Shown: one piece after another, positions 31,233-43,665 of the stretch
Numbering within the stretch: position 1 is the first letter of the stretch
Layout of the letters: each line of letters begins with the position of its first letter
Source: Gammaproteobacteria bacterium
GTDB taxonomy: Bacteria; Pseudomonadota; Gammaproteobacteria; Steroidobacterales; Steroidobacteraceae
Reading direction: 5' to 3'
Length of the DNA stretch: 64,000 bases
Assembly (NCBI GenBank): GCA_947452065.1
Contig: CANGBB010000001.1
Coordinates: 186,001 to 250,000 of the forward strand
Notes under the pieces: model-generated
What the model was told of the DNA's origin: nothing
The model's input: only the letters and a program-made list of their open reading frames with translations
The model's database searches: none
Position numbers and translations under genes: made by a program

Positions 31233-32843
31233 ATGAATTCTCCTGATCCCGCTCTCGCCGCGGAAATCGCGCGCCGGCGCACCTTCGCCATCATCTCGCA
31301 CCCCGACGCGGGCAAGACCACGCTGACCGAGAAGCTGTTGCTGTTCGGCGGTGCGATCCAGCTCGCCGGTACGGTTAAGGGCCGCAAGGCCGCGCGCCAT
31401 GCGACTTCGGACTGGATGGCGCTGGAGCAGCAGCGCGGAATTTCCATTACCAGTTCGGTGATGCAGTTCCCGTATCTGGGTCGCATCGTCAATCTGCTCG
31501 ATACGCCGGGTCACGAGGACTTCTCCGAGGACACCTATCGCACGTTGACCGCGGTGGACTCGGCGCTCATGGTCATCGACTGTGCCAAGGGCGTCGAGCA
31601 GCGCACCGTGAAGCTGATGGAGGTCTGCCGTCTGCGCACGACTCCTATCATGACCTTCATCAACAAGCTCGACCGCGAAGGCCGCGCGCCCATCGAGTTG
31701 CTCGATGAGATCGAGAGCGTGCTGAAGATTCAGTGCGCGCCGATGACCTGGCCTATTGGCATGGGCCGCTCGCTGCGCGGCATCTATCATCTGGGTGAGG
31801 ATCGCATTTACGTTTATGAGGCCGCCGAGAAAGGGCGCGCCGGCACCACGCATGTCATTGAGCGACTGGATTCGGATGAGGCGCGTGAACTGCTGGGCAG
31901 CGATTGGCAGGCCTTTGGCGATGAGATCGAGCTGGTGCGCGGCGCCAGTCCGGCGTTCGACGAACAGGCGTATCTCGCCGGTACGCAGACCCCGGTGTTT
32001 TTCGGGTCGGCCATTTCCAACTTCGGTGTTCAGGAGTTGCTGACATCCTTCGTCACTCACGCTCCAGCGCCGCTGCCACGCGCCACGCTGCAGCGTGAGG
32101 TGCAGCCGCAGGAAGAGGCGCTGACCGGCTTCGTTTTTAAGATCCAAGCCAACATGGATCCGCAGCACCGCGATCGCGTGGCGTTCTTGCGTCTGTGCTC
32201 CGGTCGGTACCGGCGTGGCATGCGCCTGTACCACACGCGTCTCAAGAAAGAGGTGCGTGTCGCTGATGCGCTGACATTCATGGCCGCCGAGCGCGTGCAG
32301 GCTGAGGATGCCTATGGCGGGGACATCATCGGTCTGCATAACTACGGCACCATCAATATCGGCGACTCGTTCAGTGAGGGTGAATCGCTGAGCTTCACCG
32401 GCATTCCAAATTTTGCGCCTGAGCTATTTAGGCGCGCCGTGCTGAAGGATCCGCTGCGCATGAAGGCGCTGCAGAAGGGTCTGGCGCAATTGTGCGAGGA
32501 AGGGGCCACGCAGCTGTTCAAGCCGCTGCGCAATAATGACCTAGTGCTCGGAGCCGTGGGTCAGCTGCAGTTCGAGGTGGTCGCGTTTCGACTGGCTGAC
32601 GAATATGGCGTGCAGTGCGTGTTCGATGCCGTCAATGTCTACACCGCGCGCTGGGTCAAGGCACCGGACGACAAGCGTCTGGAAGAGTTCCGCGAGAAGG
32701 CCTTTGAAAACCTAGCTCTCGATCATGCGGGTGCGTTGGTCTATTTGGCGCCGACGCGGGTCAATCTGTCGCTGATACAGGAACGTTGGCCCGATATTCA
32801 GTTCCTGGAGACACGGGAGCATCACAGTGGGTCTGCGGAATGA
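31233..32843 (+). CDS. prfC: Peptide chain release factor 3
   Basis: Translational GTPase that recycles RF1/RF2 from the ribosome after peptide release. The 536 residues fit RF3 (529 in E. coli). G motifs: G1 SHPDAGKTT near residue 25, switch I around [16 protein letters not shown]3 [13 protein letters not shown]4 NKLDREGR. Domains II and III follow, ending [12 protein letters not shown]. Its stop lies 14 bases before the preferred UMF1 start, so the genes are probably co-transcribed. Confidence 0.97.
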   Translation: MNSPDPALAAEIARRRTFAIISHPDAGKTTLTEKLLLFGGAIQLAGTVKGRKAARHATSDWMALEQQRGISITSSVMQFPYLGRIVNLLDTPGHEDFSEDTYRTLTAVDSALMVIDCAKGVEQRTVKLMEVCRLRTTPIMTFINKLDREGRAPIELLDEIESVLKIQCAPMTWPIGMGRSLRGIYHLGEDRIYVYEAAEKGRAGTTHVIERLDSDEARELLGSDWQAFGDEIELVRGASPAFDEQAYLAGTQTPVFFGSAISNFGVQELLTSFVTHAPAPLPRATLQREVQPQEEALTGFVFKIQANMDPQHRDRVAFLRLCSGRYRRGMRLYHTRLKKEVRVADALTFMAAERVQAEDAYGGDIIGLHNYGTINIGDSFSEGESLSFTGIPNFAPELFRRAVLKDPLRMKALQKGLAQLCEEGATQLFKPLRNNDLVLGAVGQLQFEVVAFRLADEYGVQCVFDAVNVYTARWVKAPDDKRLEEFREKAFENLALDHAGALVYLAPTRVNLSLIQERWPDIQFLETREHHSGSAE

Positions 32844-32856
32844 AAGGACAACTGGC

Positions 32857-34215
32857 GTGAAGGGCTGGTCGCTCAGGAATCCCGTAGTGGCCTGGGCGAT
32901 GTACGACTGGGCCAATTCGGCCTATGCCACCACGGTGATGGCGGGGTTCTTTCCAACTTTTTTCCGCCAGTACTGGAGCAGTGGCGCCGAGGTCACTGTG
33001 ACGACCTGGCGGCTTGGGCTCGCCAACGGACTGGCCGGATTTCTCATCGCCGCATTGGCACCCATACTCGGGGCGCTGGCGGATCGCAGCGCCCGTCGAA
33101 AGCAGTTCATGTTTGCCTGGACCGTGTTGGGCGCACTGGCCTGCATGGCCATGTTCTTCGTCGGTCAGGGGCAGTGGTTGCTGGCGGCGGCATGTTTCGT
33201 ACTCGGTACGCTCGGCTTCAATGGCGGGATCGTGTTCAACGACGCGCTGATCACGCATGTGGCGGCACCGCGCGACTATGATCGCGTCTCGGCGCTCGGC
33301 TATGCACTCGGCTATCTGGGTGGCGGGTTGCTGTTCGCACTGAATGTGACGATGACTGTGAAGCCTGCTTGGTTCGGGTTGCACAATGCAGCCGAGGCCG
33401 TGCGCTGGAGCTTCCTCAGCGTCGGCATCTGGTGGGTGGTGTTCTCTCTGCCTCTGATGGTCTGGGTGCGCGAGCAGGACGGGGCGACGGGGCCCGGCGG
33501 TCTCGCCGCGTCGCTGCAGGAGTTGCGTCGCACGGTGCGCGATATCGCTGGCAACCGGCCGCTGTGGCTGTTTCTGCTTGCCTACTGGCTCTATATCGAC
33601 GGCGTCAACACGGTGATCAAAATGGCCGTGGACTTTGGCTTGTCGCTCGGCCTGCCAGCCTCCAGTCTGCTGGCCGCATTGCTGTTGACTCAGTTCGTGG
33701 CGTTCCCGGCCGCGATTGTCTTTGGCAGGCTCGGCGAGCGCTATGGCGCGAAGCGCGCGGTGCTGTTCGGGATTGGTGTGTACGGCGCGCTCAGCCTATA
33801 TGCGCTGCGATTGGCAAGCATCGCTGAGTTCTGGGTGCTGGCCGTTGTCGTCGGACTGGTTCAGGGGGGCGTGCAGAGTCTCTCCCGTTCGCTGTTCGGT
33901 CGCTTCGTCCCGCCGGGCAGGGCAGCCGAGTACTTTGGGTTTTACAACCTGATGGGCAAGTTCGCCACGGTGCTTGGCCCGCTTTTGGTGGGCGCCACCG
34001 CGGCGCTGACTCACGACTCGCGCGCTGGCATCAGTTCACTGCTGCTGTTGTTCGTCAGTGGCGGGCTGCTGCTGTGGCGGGTCAGGGTGCCGCAAGCCCC
34101 GTGGTCACCGTCATCGACTCCGTCTTCGTTGCCCGTTGACGCGAGCGCCCGCGGCAGAGAACAATCGCCGGGCGGCGAGGGGTCATATTCCAATAAATCC
34201 GGGGGCGATAAATGA
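32857..34215 (+). CDS. UMF1/Atg22-type MFS transporter
   Basis: A 452-residue membrane carrier of the UMF1 branch of the major facilitators, with the family N-terminal signature AMYDWANSAYATTV and about twelve helices (for example GGFTR-type loops are replaced by the UMF1 RFVPPGRAAEYFGFYN motif near residue 365). Substrates of bacterial UMF1 proteins are unknown; the distant yeast relative Atg22 exports amino acids from the vacuole. GTG 32857 is chosen because AAAGGA lies eight bases before it; an earlier GTG at 32827 would overlap prfC. The stop overlaps the next gene (ATGA). Confidence 0.85.
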   Translation: MKGWSLRNPVVAWAMYDWANSAYATTVMAGFFPTFFRQYWSSGAEVTVTTWRLGLANGLAGFLIAALAPILGALADRSARRKQFMFAWTVLGALACMAMFFVGQGQWLLAAACFVLGTLGFNGGIVFNDALITHVAAPRDYDRVSALGYALGYLGGGLLFALNVTMTVKPAWFGLHNAAEAVRWSFLSVGIWWVVFSLPLMVWVREQDGATGPGGLAASLQELRRTVRDIAGNRPLWLFLLAYWLYIDGVNTVIKMAVDFGLSLGLPASSLLAALLLTQFVAFPAAIVFGRLGERYGAKRAVLFGIGVYGALSLYALRLASIAEFWVLAVVVGLVQGGVQSLSRSLFGRFVPPGRAAEYFGFYNLMGKFATVLGPLLVGATAALTHDSRAGISSLLLLFVSGGLLLWRVRVPQAPWSPSSTPSSLPVDASARGREQSPGGEGSYSNKSGGDK

Positions 34216-35267
34216 TGGTCCTGAAAACTTCGCTTTGGTGTGCGTTTCTGGCGCTGCTTGCGGTGCCGGTGGCACGCGCGCATCACGGCATGGGCGGTGA
34301 GTTCGATACCAAGAGGACGGTCGAGTTTGCCGCAGTCATTTCATCCGTGACCTGGGCCAATCCGCACGTCAGGATGGAACTGACGGAGGATGCGGGCAAG
34401 AGCACCGCCAAGACCTGGCTGATCGAGACCAACTCGGTCTCCAGCCTTTCGCGAGTCGGGATCACCCGCGATATTGCTGCGGTGGGCGCGCCGATCCGGG
34501 TGGCGGGTTTCCCCTCGCTGACCAGCGATCGTCGCCTCTTCATGACCCACATGCTGCTGCCCGACGGCCGCGAGGTGGCGTTCCAAGACAATGGCAAGGC
34601 GCGCTGGCAGGGCGTGCCGGTGGGTAACGACGACAGGACCCGCGGCAAGATCGTCGAAGCAGATTTCAGCAAGCGTCCGACCTCCATCTTTTCCGTGTGG
34701 ACTACGGTCTACGGCAACCTCGGCAGTCACAACACCCAGCCGGCAGCCTCGGCCGGCTATCCGGCTACAGCGCGCGGATTGCAGGAAGCTGCGGCGGTCG
34801 ACATGGTCCGCGATCATCCGCTCAACGACTGCAAGCCCAAGGGCATGCCGGTGGCGATGTTTGCGCCGTATCCGGTACAGCTGATTAAGGACGGCGCCAA
34901 TATCAAGGTGCGCTTGGAAGAGTACGACGCCGAGCGCCTGATCGTGATGACCAGCAAGCATGATGATTCGCGTGTCGCGCCCAGTCGCCTCGGTTATTCC
35001 ACCGGCGTGTGGGAGGGCGACAAGTTGGTTGTGAAAACCACCAAGATCGACTATCGCTACCTCGGCATCCAGACCCAGCCGACGCCGGTTATCCAAGGGC
35101 CGCGCATCAGCACCGTGGAGACCTTCCAACTTAGCGCCGATCACAATCAGCTGAACTACACCGTAGTAATCACTGACCCGGATTACCTCACCAAACCGCT
35201 GACGGTGAGCAAGTTCTGGCAGTACCAGCCCGGTGCAAAGGTCGACCGATACAACTGCACGCGCTGA
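34212..35267 (+). CDS. Exported DUF6152-type protein with WEGD-type C-terminal domain
   Basis: A 351-residue protein with a clear signal peptide (SLWCAFLALLAVPVARA, cleavage before HHGMGG). Residues about 24-115 match the DUF6152 type: AHHG at the mature N-terminus, then VTWANPHVRMEL. Residues about 195-351 match a second uncharacterised exported module with KPKGMPVAMFAPYP, PSRLGYSTGVWEGDKLVV and a final Cys. No catalytic residues can be assigned; the mature N-terminal HH could bind metal. It starts inside the UMF1 stop codon and leads a plus-strand group with the ABM protein and cytochrome c at 36006. Confidence 0.7.
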   Translation: MMVLKTSLWCAFLALLAVPVARAHHGMGGEFDTKRTVEFAAVISSVTWANPHVRMELTEDAGKSTAKTWLIETNSVSSLSRVGITRDIAAVGAPIRVAGFPSLTSDRRLFMTHMLLPDGREVAFQDNGKARWQGVPVGNDDRTRGKIVEADFSKRPTSIFSVWTTVYGNLGSHNTQPAASAGYPATARGLQEAAAVDMVRDHPLNDCKPKGMPVAMFAPYPVQLIKDGANIKVRLEEYDAERLIVMTSKHDDSRVAPSRLGYSTGVWEGDKLVVKTTKIDYRYLGIQTQPTPVIQGPRISTVETFQLSADHNQLNYTVVITDPDYLTKPLTVSKFWQYQPGAKVDRYNCTR

Positions 35268-35313
35268 GAGCGGTGCGGATGCGGCGACCCTGGACAGGCA
35301 AGGCGAGTTGGCC

Positions 35314-36009
35314 GTGAGGGGCTTCGTCGGCTTGCTGCTGTGGCTGATGGCTCTAGTTGCGGTGGCCCAAGCACCGGGACCCGCATCGCCGTCGCCGGAC
35401 GGACAGCGCTCCGTCGCCAGCTACATTGCGGTGGAGGCGGGCCAGGATGCCGCCGCGGTGACGGCGCTCAAGGCTTATGCGGCGGGACTGAGACTCGACC
35501 CGGCGGCGCAGCGGGTGCTGCTCCTGACAGAGATCGGTCGTCCAGGGCAGTTCGTGCTGCTCGAGTCATGGCGCGACGAGGCGGCTTGGTTGGCCCATGT
35601 GGCGGCTCCTTCGCGGCGGGCGCTTGAGCAGGCGCTGCAACCGTTTTTGTTGGCACCGTTCGATGATCGTCTCGGTCTGCCCATGCAGCGTGAAGCGCCG
35701 GCCAGCGAGCCGCGTGATGCCTTGCACGTGGTGCTGCATGTGGATGTCACGGGCACGGGTATCGACACCATGCCAGAGACATTGCGCGAAACAGCCAGCA
35801 AGGCGCTGCGAATGCCCGGGGCAATCGCTTTCGAGATCGCAACCCAGAGCAACAAGCGCAATCATTTTACCGTGAACGAGATCTGGGCGAGCCGCGCCGC
35901 CTACGACGCCTACAACGCCAGTGCCACGGCCAAGGAATTTCGTGCCCGCTTCCATCAGGTGAAGGGCGCCGTCTACGACGATCGCCTGTTCACGCAGATC
36001 CCACCTTGA
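35314..36009 (+). CDS. Exported tandem antibiotic-biosynthesis-monooxygenase (ABM) domain protein
   Basis: A 231-residue protein with a signal peptide (FVGLLLWLMALVAVAQA) and two ABM-like ferredoxin-fold repeats: about residues 35-120, with LLESWRDEAAWLAH, and about 140-230, with VNEIWASRAAYDAYN; both repeats end in a similar segment (PFDDRLG and VYDDRLF). ABM domains normally dimerise, so the tandem copy would form an intramolecular pair. Start GTG 35314 has AAGGCGAG upstream; a frame open further 5' overlaps the previous gene and lacks character. The stop overlaps the TTG start of the cytochrome gene. Function unknown: quinol or heme-related oxidation are the family options. Confidence 0.65.
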   Translation: MRGFVGLLLWLMALVAVAQAPGPASPSPDGQRSVASYIAVEAGQDAAAVTALKAYAAGLRLDPAAQRVLLLTEIGRPGQFVLLESWRDEAAWLAHVAAPSRRALEQALQPFLLAPFDDRLGLPMQREAPASEPRDALHVVLHVDVTGTGIDTMPETLRETASKALRMPGAIAFEIATQSNKRNHFTVNEIWASRAAYDAYNASATAKEFRARFHQVKGAVYDDRLFTQIPP

Positions 36010-37034
36010 GCCGCCGGCGCTGCGTACTGCTGACACTGGCACTGTGCGCCGCCTGGGTGGCTCAGGCGCGGATGGATGCCTTGCCCTTGTGGGCCTATGG
36101 ATACATCCACTATCCAACCGTGCCCGATGACTATTCGATGAGATGTCAGGGTGAACGGGCCGATCCCTGTGACCGGCCCGGTGGGCTGCCAACCGATCCC
36201 ACGGACACACCGCGACGCGTGCCGGGAAGCGAGCGCACATTTACCGTGGCGCAGATCAATGCACGCTACGACCCCGCCGACTGGTTTCCCGACGATCACC
36301 CGCCGATGCCCGACATCGTTGCGCACGGCAAGGCGTCGCAGGGCGCGCGGGCCTGCGCGATCTGCCATCTGCCAAACGGCAAAGGGCTGATGCAAAACGG
36401 TAGCGTCGCCGGGTTGCCACGCGAGTACATCCTGCAGCAGCTCGCAGATTTCAAAAACGGGCGACGACACACGGCCGATCCGAACAAGGCCAATGGTTAC
36501 GAGATGCAGGCCGTGGCGCGTAATCTGACCGAGGCTGAGGCGCAGGCGGCGGCTGAGTACTTCGCCTCGCTCCCGTACACGAAGTGGGTGCGAGTGGTGG
36601 AGTCGGAGACGGTCCCGCTCTTCACCGCAACGGTCAACGGCCTGTTTCTGCGCTCGGAGGGCAGCGATGTCGTGGCGCTCGGTCAACGCATCGTCGAAAT
36701 GCCGGAGGATACTGAGCAGACCAATCTGCTGCGCAATCCGCGCTCGGGTTTCGTCGCCTATGTGCCGGTGGGAAGCCTGCGTCAGGGCCGCGCGCTGGTG
36801 GACTCGCAATGCACCGTGTGTCACGGCGCGCAGTTGCGCGGTATGACGCTGGCTGGCGTGATCATGCCGCCGATCGCCGGGCGCTCACCGAGCTACATCG
36901 GTCGCGCGCTCTACGATTTTCAGCACGGCGCGCGCACCGGCGTGGCTGCAGCGCAAATGCAGGCGGTGGTGCAGGGGCTGGGTGAACAGGAAGTGATTGC
37001 GATCGCCGCTTACGTCGCCTCACTCGATCCCTGA
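36006..37034 (+). CDS. Diheme cytochrome c, periplasmic (paralogue 1)
   Basis: A 342-residue exported protein with a signal peptide (LLTLALCAAWVAQA) and two class I heme sites: CAICH at residues 117-121 and CTVCH at 269-273. Candidate axial Met residues follow each site (EMQAV and VIMPP). The first ~100 mature residues are a family-specific region with DWFPDDHPPMPDIVAHG just before heme 1. It is closely similar in order and motifs to the protein at 38249-39280. Start TTG 36006 overlaps the ABM stop (TTGA), indicating coupled translation. Likely an electron carrier or the electron-accepting subunit for a periplasmic dehydrogenase; no partner is in the window. Confidence 0.82.
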   Translation: MSRRRCVLLTLALCAAWVAQARMDALPLWAYGYIHYPTVPDDYSMRCQGERADPCDRPGGLPTDPTDTPRRVPGSERTFTVAQINARYDPADWFPDDHPPMPDIVAHGKASQGARACAICHLPNGKGLMQNGSVAGLPREYILQQLADFKNGRRHTADPNKANGYEMQAVARNLTEAEAQAAAEYFASLPYTKWVRVVESETVPLFTATVNGLFLRSEGSDVVALGQRIVEMPEDTEQTNLLRNPRSGFVAYVPVGSLRQGRALVDSQCTVCHGAQLRGMTLAGVIMPPIAGRSPSYIGRALYDFQHGARTGVAAAQMQAVVQGLGEQEVIAIAAYVASLDP

Positions 37035-37054
37035 TCCGTAGCGGCTGGGCGGCG

Positions 37055-38089
37055 CTAGAGCCCCAGCTGCTGCAAGGTGTCGCGATGGAATTCCCGTCGT
37101 GCCTCGGCGTAAATTGGTGTCACGGCACTGGCAAATTGCCGATGCTCATCGGCTGTTAGTTCCAAGATCTCGCCGCCTGCGGCACGGATCTGAGTCATCG
37201 CGTCTTGTTCTTCCCGGATGTGTAGATCGCGCTGGAACACGACTGCATCGTGGATCGCAGCGCGCATTTCTTCCTGCAGTGCGCGTGGCCAGGCATCAAA
37301 GGTCGGCCGATGCAGGAAAATTGGACGAGAGACATAGAAGTGATGCGTCGCGGTGTGGAAGCGGTGAAACCGGTGCACACCGTAGGTCACGGTGTTGGCG
37401 AAGGGGTTTTCCTGCGCATCCAGTGTCCCGGTCTGGACGGCCTCAGGCACTTCGGAAAGATCCATCACCTTCGGCACCGCGCCGAGTAGTTCAAAGGTGC
37501 GTGCCTGAACTTTGCTGGGCAGCACGCGGATTTTCATGCCCTGCATGTCGGCTGGTACGCGGATCGGTCGCAGTCGGTTGGACACGTGGCGAAAGCCGTT
37601 CTCGAAGTAGCCCAGGATCCGATAGTTCATCGCGGCTTCGATGCGCGCGGTCAGTAGTTGGCCGAGGCGTCCGTCCATGGCGGCACGGGCGTGCGGCAGG
37701 TCGGGGAATACGAAGGGCAGGTCGGTGGCACCGAGCTCCGGAACACGCTCGGTCAAATAGCTGCTCGACTGATAGCCGAGGGTGAGCACACCCTGTTCTA
37801 CCAACCACAGAATGTCGTCGGCTCGGTAGCCGAGGTCGAGGATATTGAAGACGTACTTGATCTCGACCGCATCCCCGAAGCGTTCCTCGAGCCGTGCGCC
37901 GATTCTCTTGAGCGCCAGACTGAAGCCGGTGGTGGCTGGCCCATAGCCGCCCATCACGATTCGGTGGCGCTGGCTTCTCGAACGGGACGAGGAGCTTTGC
38001 TGCGAGCTGGCCGCAAGGGCCAAGGGCTGGCCCGCCAGTGCGGTCGCGCTGGCCAATGCTGAACCCTGTAAAAAGCGTCGTCTCAACAT
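37055..38089 (-). CDS. TRAP-type substrate-binding protein (DctP family), Tat-exported
   Basis: A 344-residue periplasmic binding protein of the DctP family. The N-terminus RRRFLQGSALASA is a twin-arginine signal. Downstream, GLDLG-type elements such as FNILDLGYRADD, FENGFRHVSNRLRPI, MQGMKIRVLPS and ENPFANT match the TRAP receptor fold; the MKIRV Arg normally pairs with a substrate carboxylate. No dctQ or dctM membrane gene lies nearby, so it may serve a distant transporter or act as a chaperone/sensor. It sits alone on the minus strand between the two cytochrome paralogues, with a 159-base gap to the second, which holds no gene I can recognise. Confidence 0.82.
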   Translation of the reverse strand: MLRRRFLQGSALASATALAGQPLALAASSQQSSSSRSRSQRHRIVMGGYGPATTGFSLALKRIGARLEERFGDAVEIKYVFNILDLGYRADDILWLVEQGVLTLGYQSSSYLTERVPELGATDLPFVFPDLPHARAAMDGRLGQLLTARIEAAMNYRILGYFENGFRHVSNRLRPIRVPADMQGMKIRVLPSKVQARTFELLGAVPKVMDLSEVPEAVQTGTLDAQENPFANTVTYGVHRFHRFHTATHHFYVSRPIFLHRPTFDAWPRALQEEMRAAIHDAVVFQRDLHIREEQDAMTQIRAAGGEILELTADEHRQFASAVTPIYAEARREFHRDTLQQLGL

Positions 38090-38248
38090 GCGTCTCACAC
38101 GCCGCGTTGCGTCTGGGGTAATGTTTACGCCAGTACAGTGTGCGGCAGCATACACCAGCGTCAGCCCGGCTCGAGACCGGGGCGCTGGCAAGATGCCGAG
38201 GTCTGCTCGCGTCGCTTCGATGGCGACACGTATGGGGGAGAGGTATTG

Positions 38249-39280
38249 ATGAAGACGTTGGCGATCCTGGTGCTTGGGGCATTGCTGCTGGTATTTCAGC
38301 AACAGCTTTCGCGTGATCAGCAGGCCGCACCGGACTGGGCCTATGGCTATCAGCGCGCGCTCCGGCCGGGTGATGTCATTGCGCCACCGTGTCCTGAGAC
38401 TGCGCGACCATTTCCTGACTGCGCCTACGCGGCGACGCTGCCACCGCGGGATGGCATCAAGCACACGTTGCCGGGGGCAGCAGCCAGCTTCACTCGGGTC
38501 GAAGCGTATTACGACTTTGGTCCCGCGGATTGGTACCCGGAAGATCATCCGCCGATGCCAGACATCGTGGCCCACGGCCGCGAGTCGGCCGGTATACGCG
38601 CCTGTGCCCTGTGCCACTTCCCGAATGGGCAGGGCAAGATGGAGAACGGTGGTGTGGCCGGATTGTCGGCCTCCTACATCCTCCAGCAGATCGAGGCTTT
38701 CAAGAGCGGAGCGCGCCGCAGCGCCGATCCGCGCAAGGCCAATGTCAAGGAGATGGCGCAGGTTGCACGACTGCTGACGGACGAGGAGAAGCATGCAGCG
38801 GCGGAGTACTTTGCTTCGCTGCGCTGGCGACCATGGGTGAAAGTGGTCGAGACCGACACGGTGCCCGCGGTGCGCGCGACCACCAATGGACTGTTCATGC
38901 CGCTGACCGATCGACCGCCGATGGCATTGGGCGCGCGCATCATTGAGGTGCCGCAGCGGCCGCGCGATACGGACGAGTTGCGCGATCCACGGGCCGGGTT
39001 TCTGGCCTATGTGCCACGCGGCAGTATCGCCAAGGGCGCGGCGCTGGTGGCCACTGGCGGCGGTAAGACGCTGCCCTGTGGCACCTGCCACGGTGCGGAT
39101 TTGCGGGGCGTCGGCGATATCCCGGGCATTGCCGGGCGCACCGCCAGCTATCTGGTGCGCCAGCTGTGGGACATGAAGCAGGGCGCGCGCCAGAGCCCGG
39201 TGATGGCGCCGGTGACCGCAAGACTGGAGGTCAGTGACCTGATCAATCTCGCGGCTTTCGTCGCCTCACGCGAGCCGTGA
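38249..39280 (+). CDS. Diheme cytochrome c, periplasmic (paralogue 2)
   Basis: A 343-residue exported protein (signal segment LAILVLGALLLVFQQQL) with heme sites CALCH at 119-123 and CGTCH at 277-281. It matches the protein at 36006-37034 over most of its length: DWYPEDHPPMPDIVAHG, ASYILQQIEAFKSGARR, HAAAEYFASL, TTNGLFM and FLAYVPRGSIAKG have near-identical counterparts. Start ATG 38249 has GAGG about five bases upstream. The N-terminal helix may be retained as a membrane anchor since no clear AxA site follows. It ends 19 bases from convergent valS. Confidence 0.82.
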   Translation: MKTLAILVLGALLLVFQQQLSRDQQAAPDWAYGYQRALRPGDVIAPPCPETARPFPDCAYAATLPPRDGIKHTLPGAAASFTRVEAYYDFGPADWYPEDHPPMPDIVAHGRESAGIRACALCHFPNGQGKMENGGVAGLSASYILQQIEAFKSGARRSADPRKANVKEMAQVARLLTDEEKHAAAEYFASLRWRPWVKVVETDTVPAVRATTNGLFMPLTDRPPMALGARIIEVPQRPRDTDELRDPRAGFLAYVPRGSIAKGAALVATGGGKTLPCGTCHGADLRGVGDIPGIAGRTASYLVRQLWDMKQGARQSPVMAPVTARLEVSDLINLAAFVASREP

Positions 39281-39299
39281 GGCGCCAGTCCGGCGCAGG

Positions 39300-43188
<3,889 letters not shown>

Positions 43189-43197
43189 GATGGCGAC

Positions 43198-43647
43198 TCA
43201 GGCGACGTTCTGGGTCGTAGGCTCGACGCCCTCGGTCCGGTACTGACGGAAGCGTGCACGACCGGCGTCGCGCCGCGTCGGCTCGGCATCGATAATTTCG
43301 ATGATGTGCCGCGCGCTCTTGCGGCCGGTGGGAATGGAGCCGGCCAGATTCAGGATCACATCCGGCGGAGCGGCCTCGAGCAGCCCGGTGCTGCGCGCGC
43401 CGGGGCAGGTGAGCAACACCGGTGCTTCTTCCCAGTCTGATTCGGCGCCCAGTGGCTCGTGCGGCACGAAGCTGTCCTGTGCGAAGGTCCACAGCAGGTC
43501 GTCGAAGCGGGTAACGGCATCGGCGTCGTCGAGCCACACGAGGACGCGCTGTTCGGCTTCGAAAGCCTTGTCGATCACGCGGCAGGCAAACTTCCAGCGC
43601 TCGCGCTCGTCCGTACCGCCCAGCACATAGAAGTCCACGCGCTCCAT
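43198..43647 (-). CDS. holC: DNA polymerase III subunit chi
   Basis: Clamp-loader accessory subunit that binds SSB and HolD. The 149-residue protein has the HolC N-terminus VDFYVLGG, the helix with WKFACRVIDKAFEAEQRVLVW, FDDLLWTFAQDSFVPHE and the LLTCPG segment. It follows pepA by 18 bases on the same strand, as in E. coli. The 3' end is ten bases from the convergent nitronate monooxygenase gene. Confidence 0.93.
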   Translation of the reverse strand: MERVDFYVLGGTDERERWKFACRVIDKAFEAEQRVLVWLDDADAVTRFDDLLWTFAQDSFVPHEPLGAESDWEEAPVLLTCPGARSTGLLEAAPPDVILNLAGSIPTGRKSARHIIEIIDAEPTRRDAGRARFRQYRTEGVEPTTQNVA

Positions 43648-43665
43648 GCTGTGCTCCGTGATGAC

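Noticed and set aside
38090-39091. Long 5' extension of the TRAP receptor frame on the minus strand
   Set aside because: It runs antisense through the second cytochrome; the Tat signal peptide fixes the true start at 38089.
34212-39280. Genomic island by recent transfer
   Set aside because: No integrase, tRNA target, flanking repeat or obvious change of base composition is visible, so recent transfer is not supported despite the unusual gene content.
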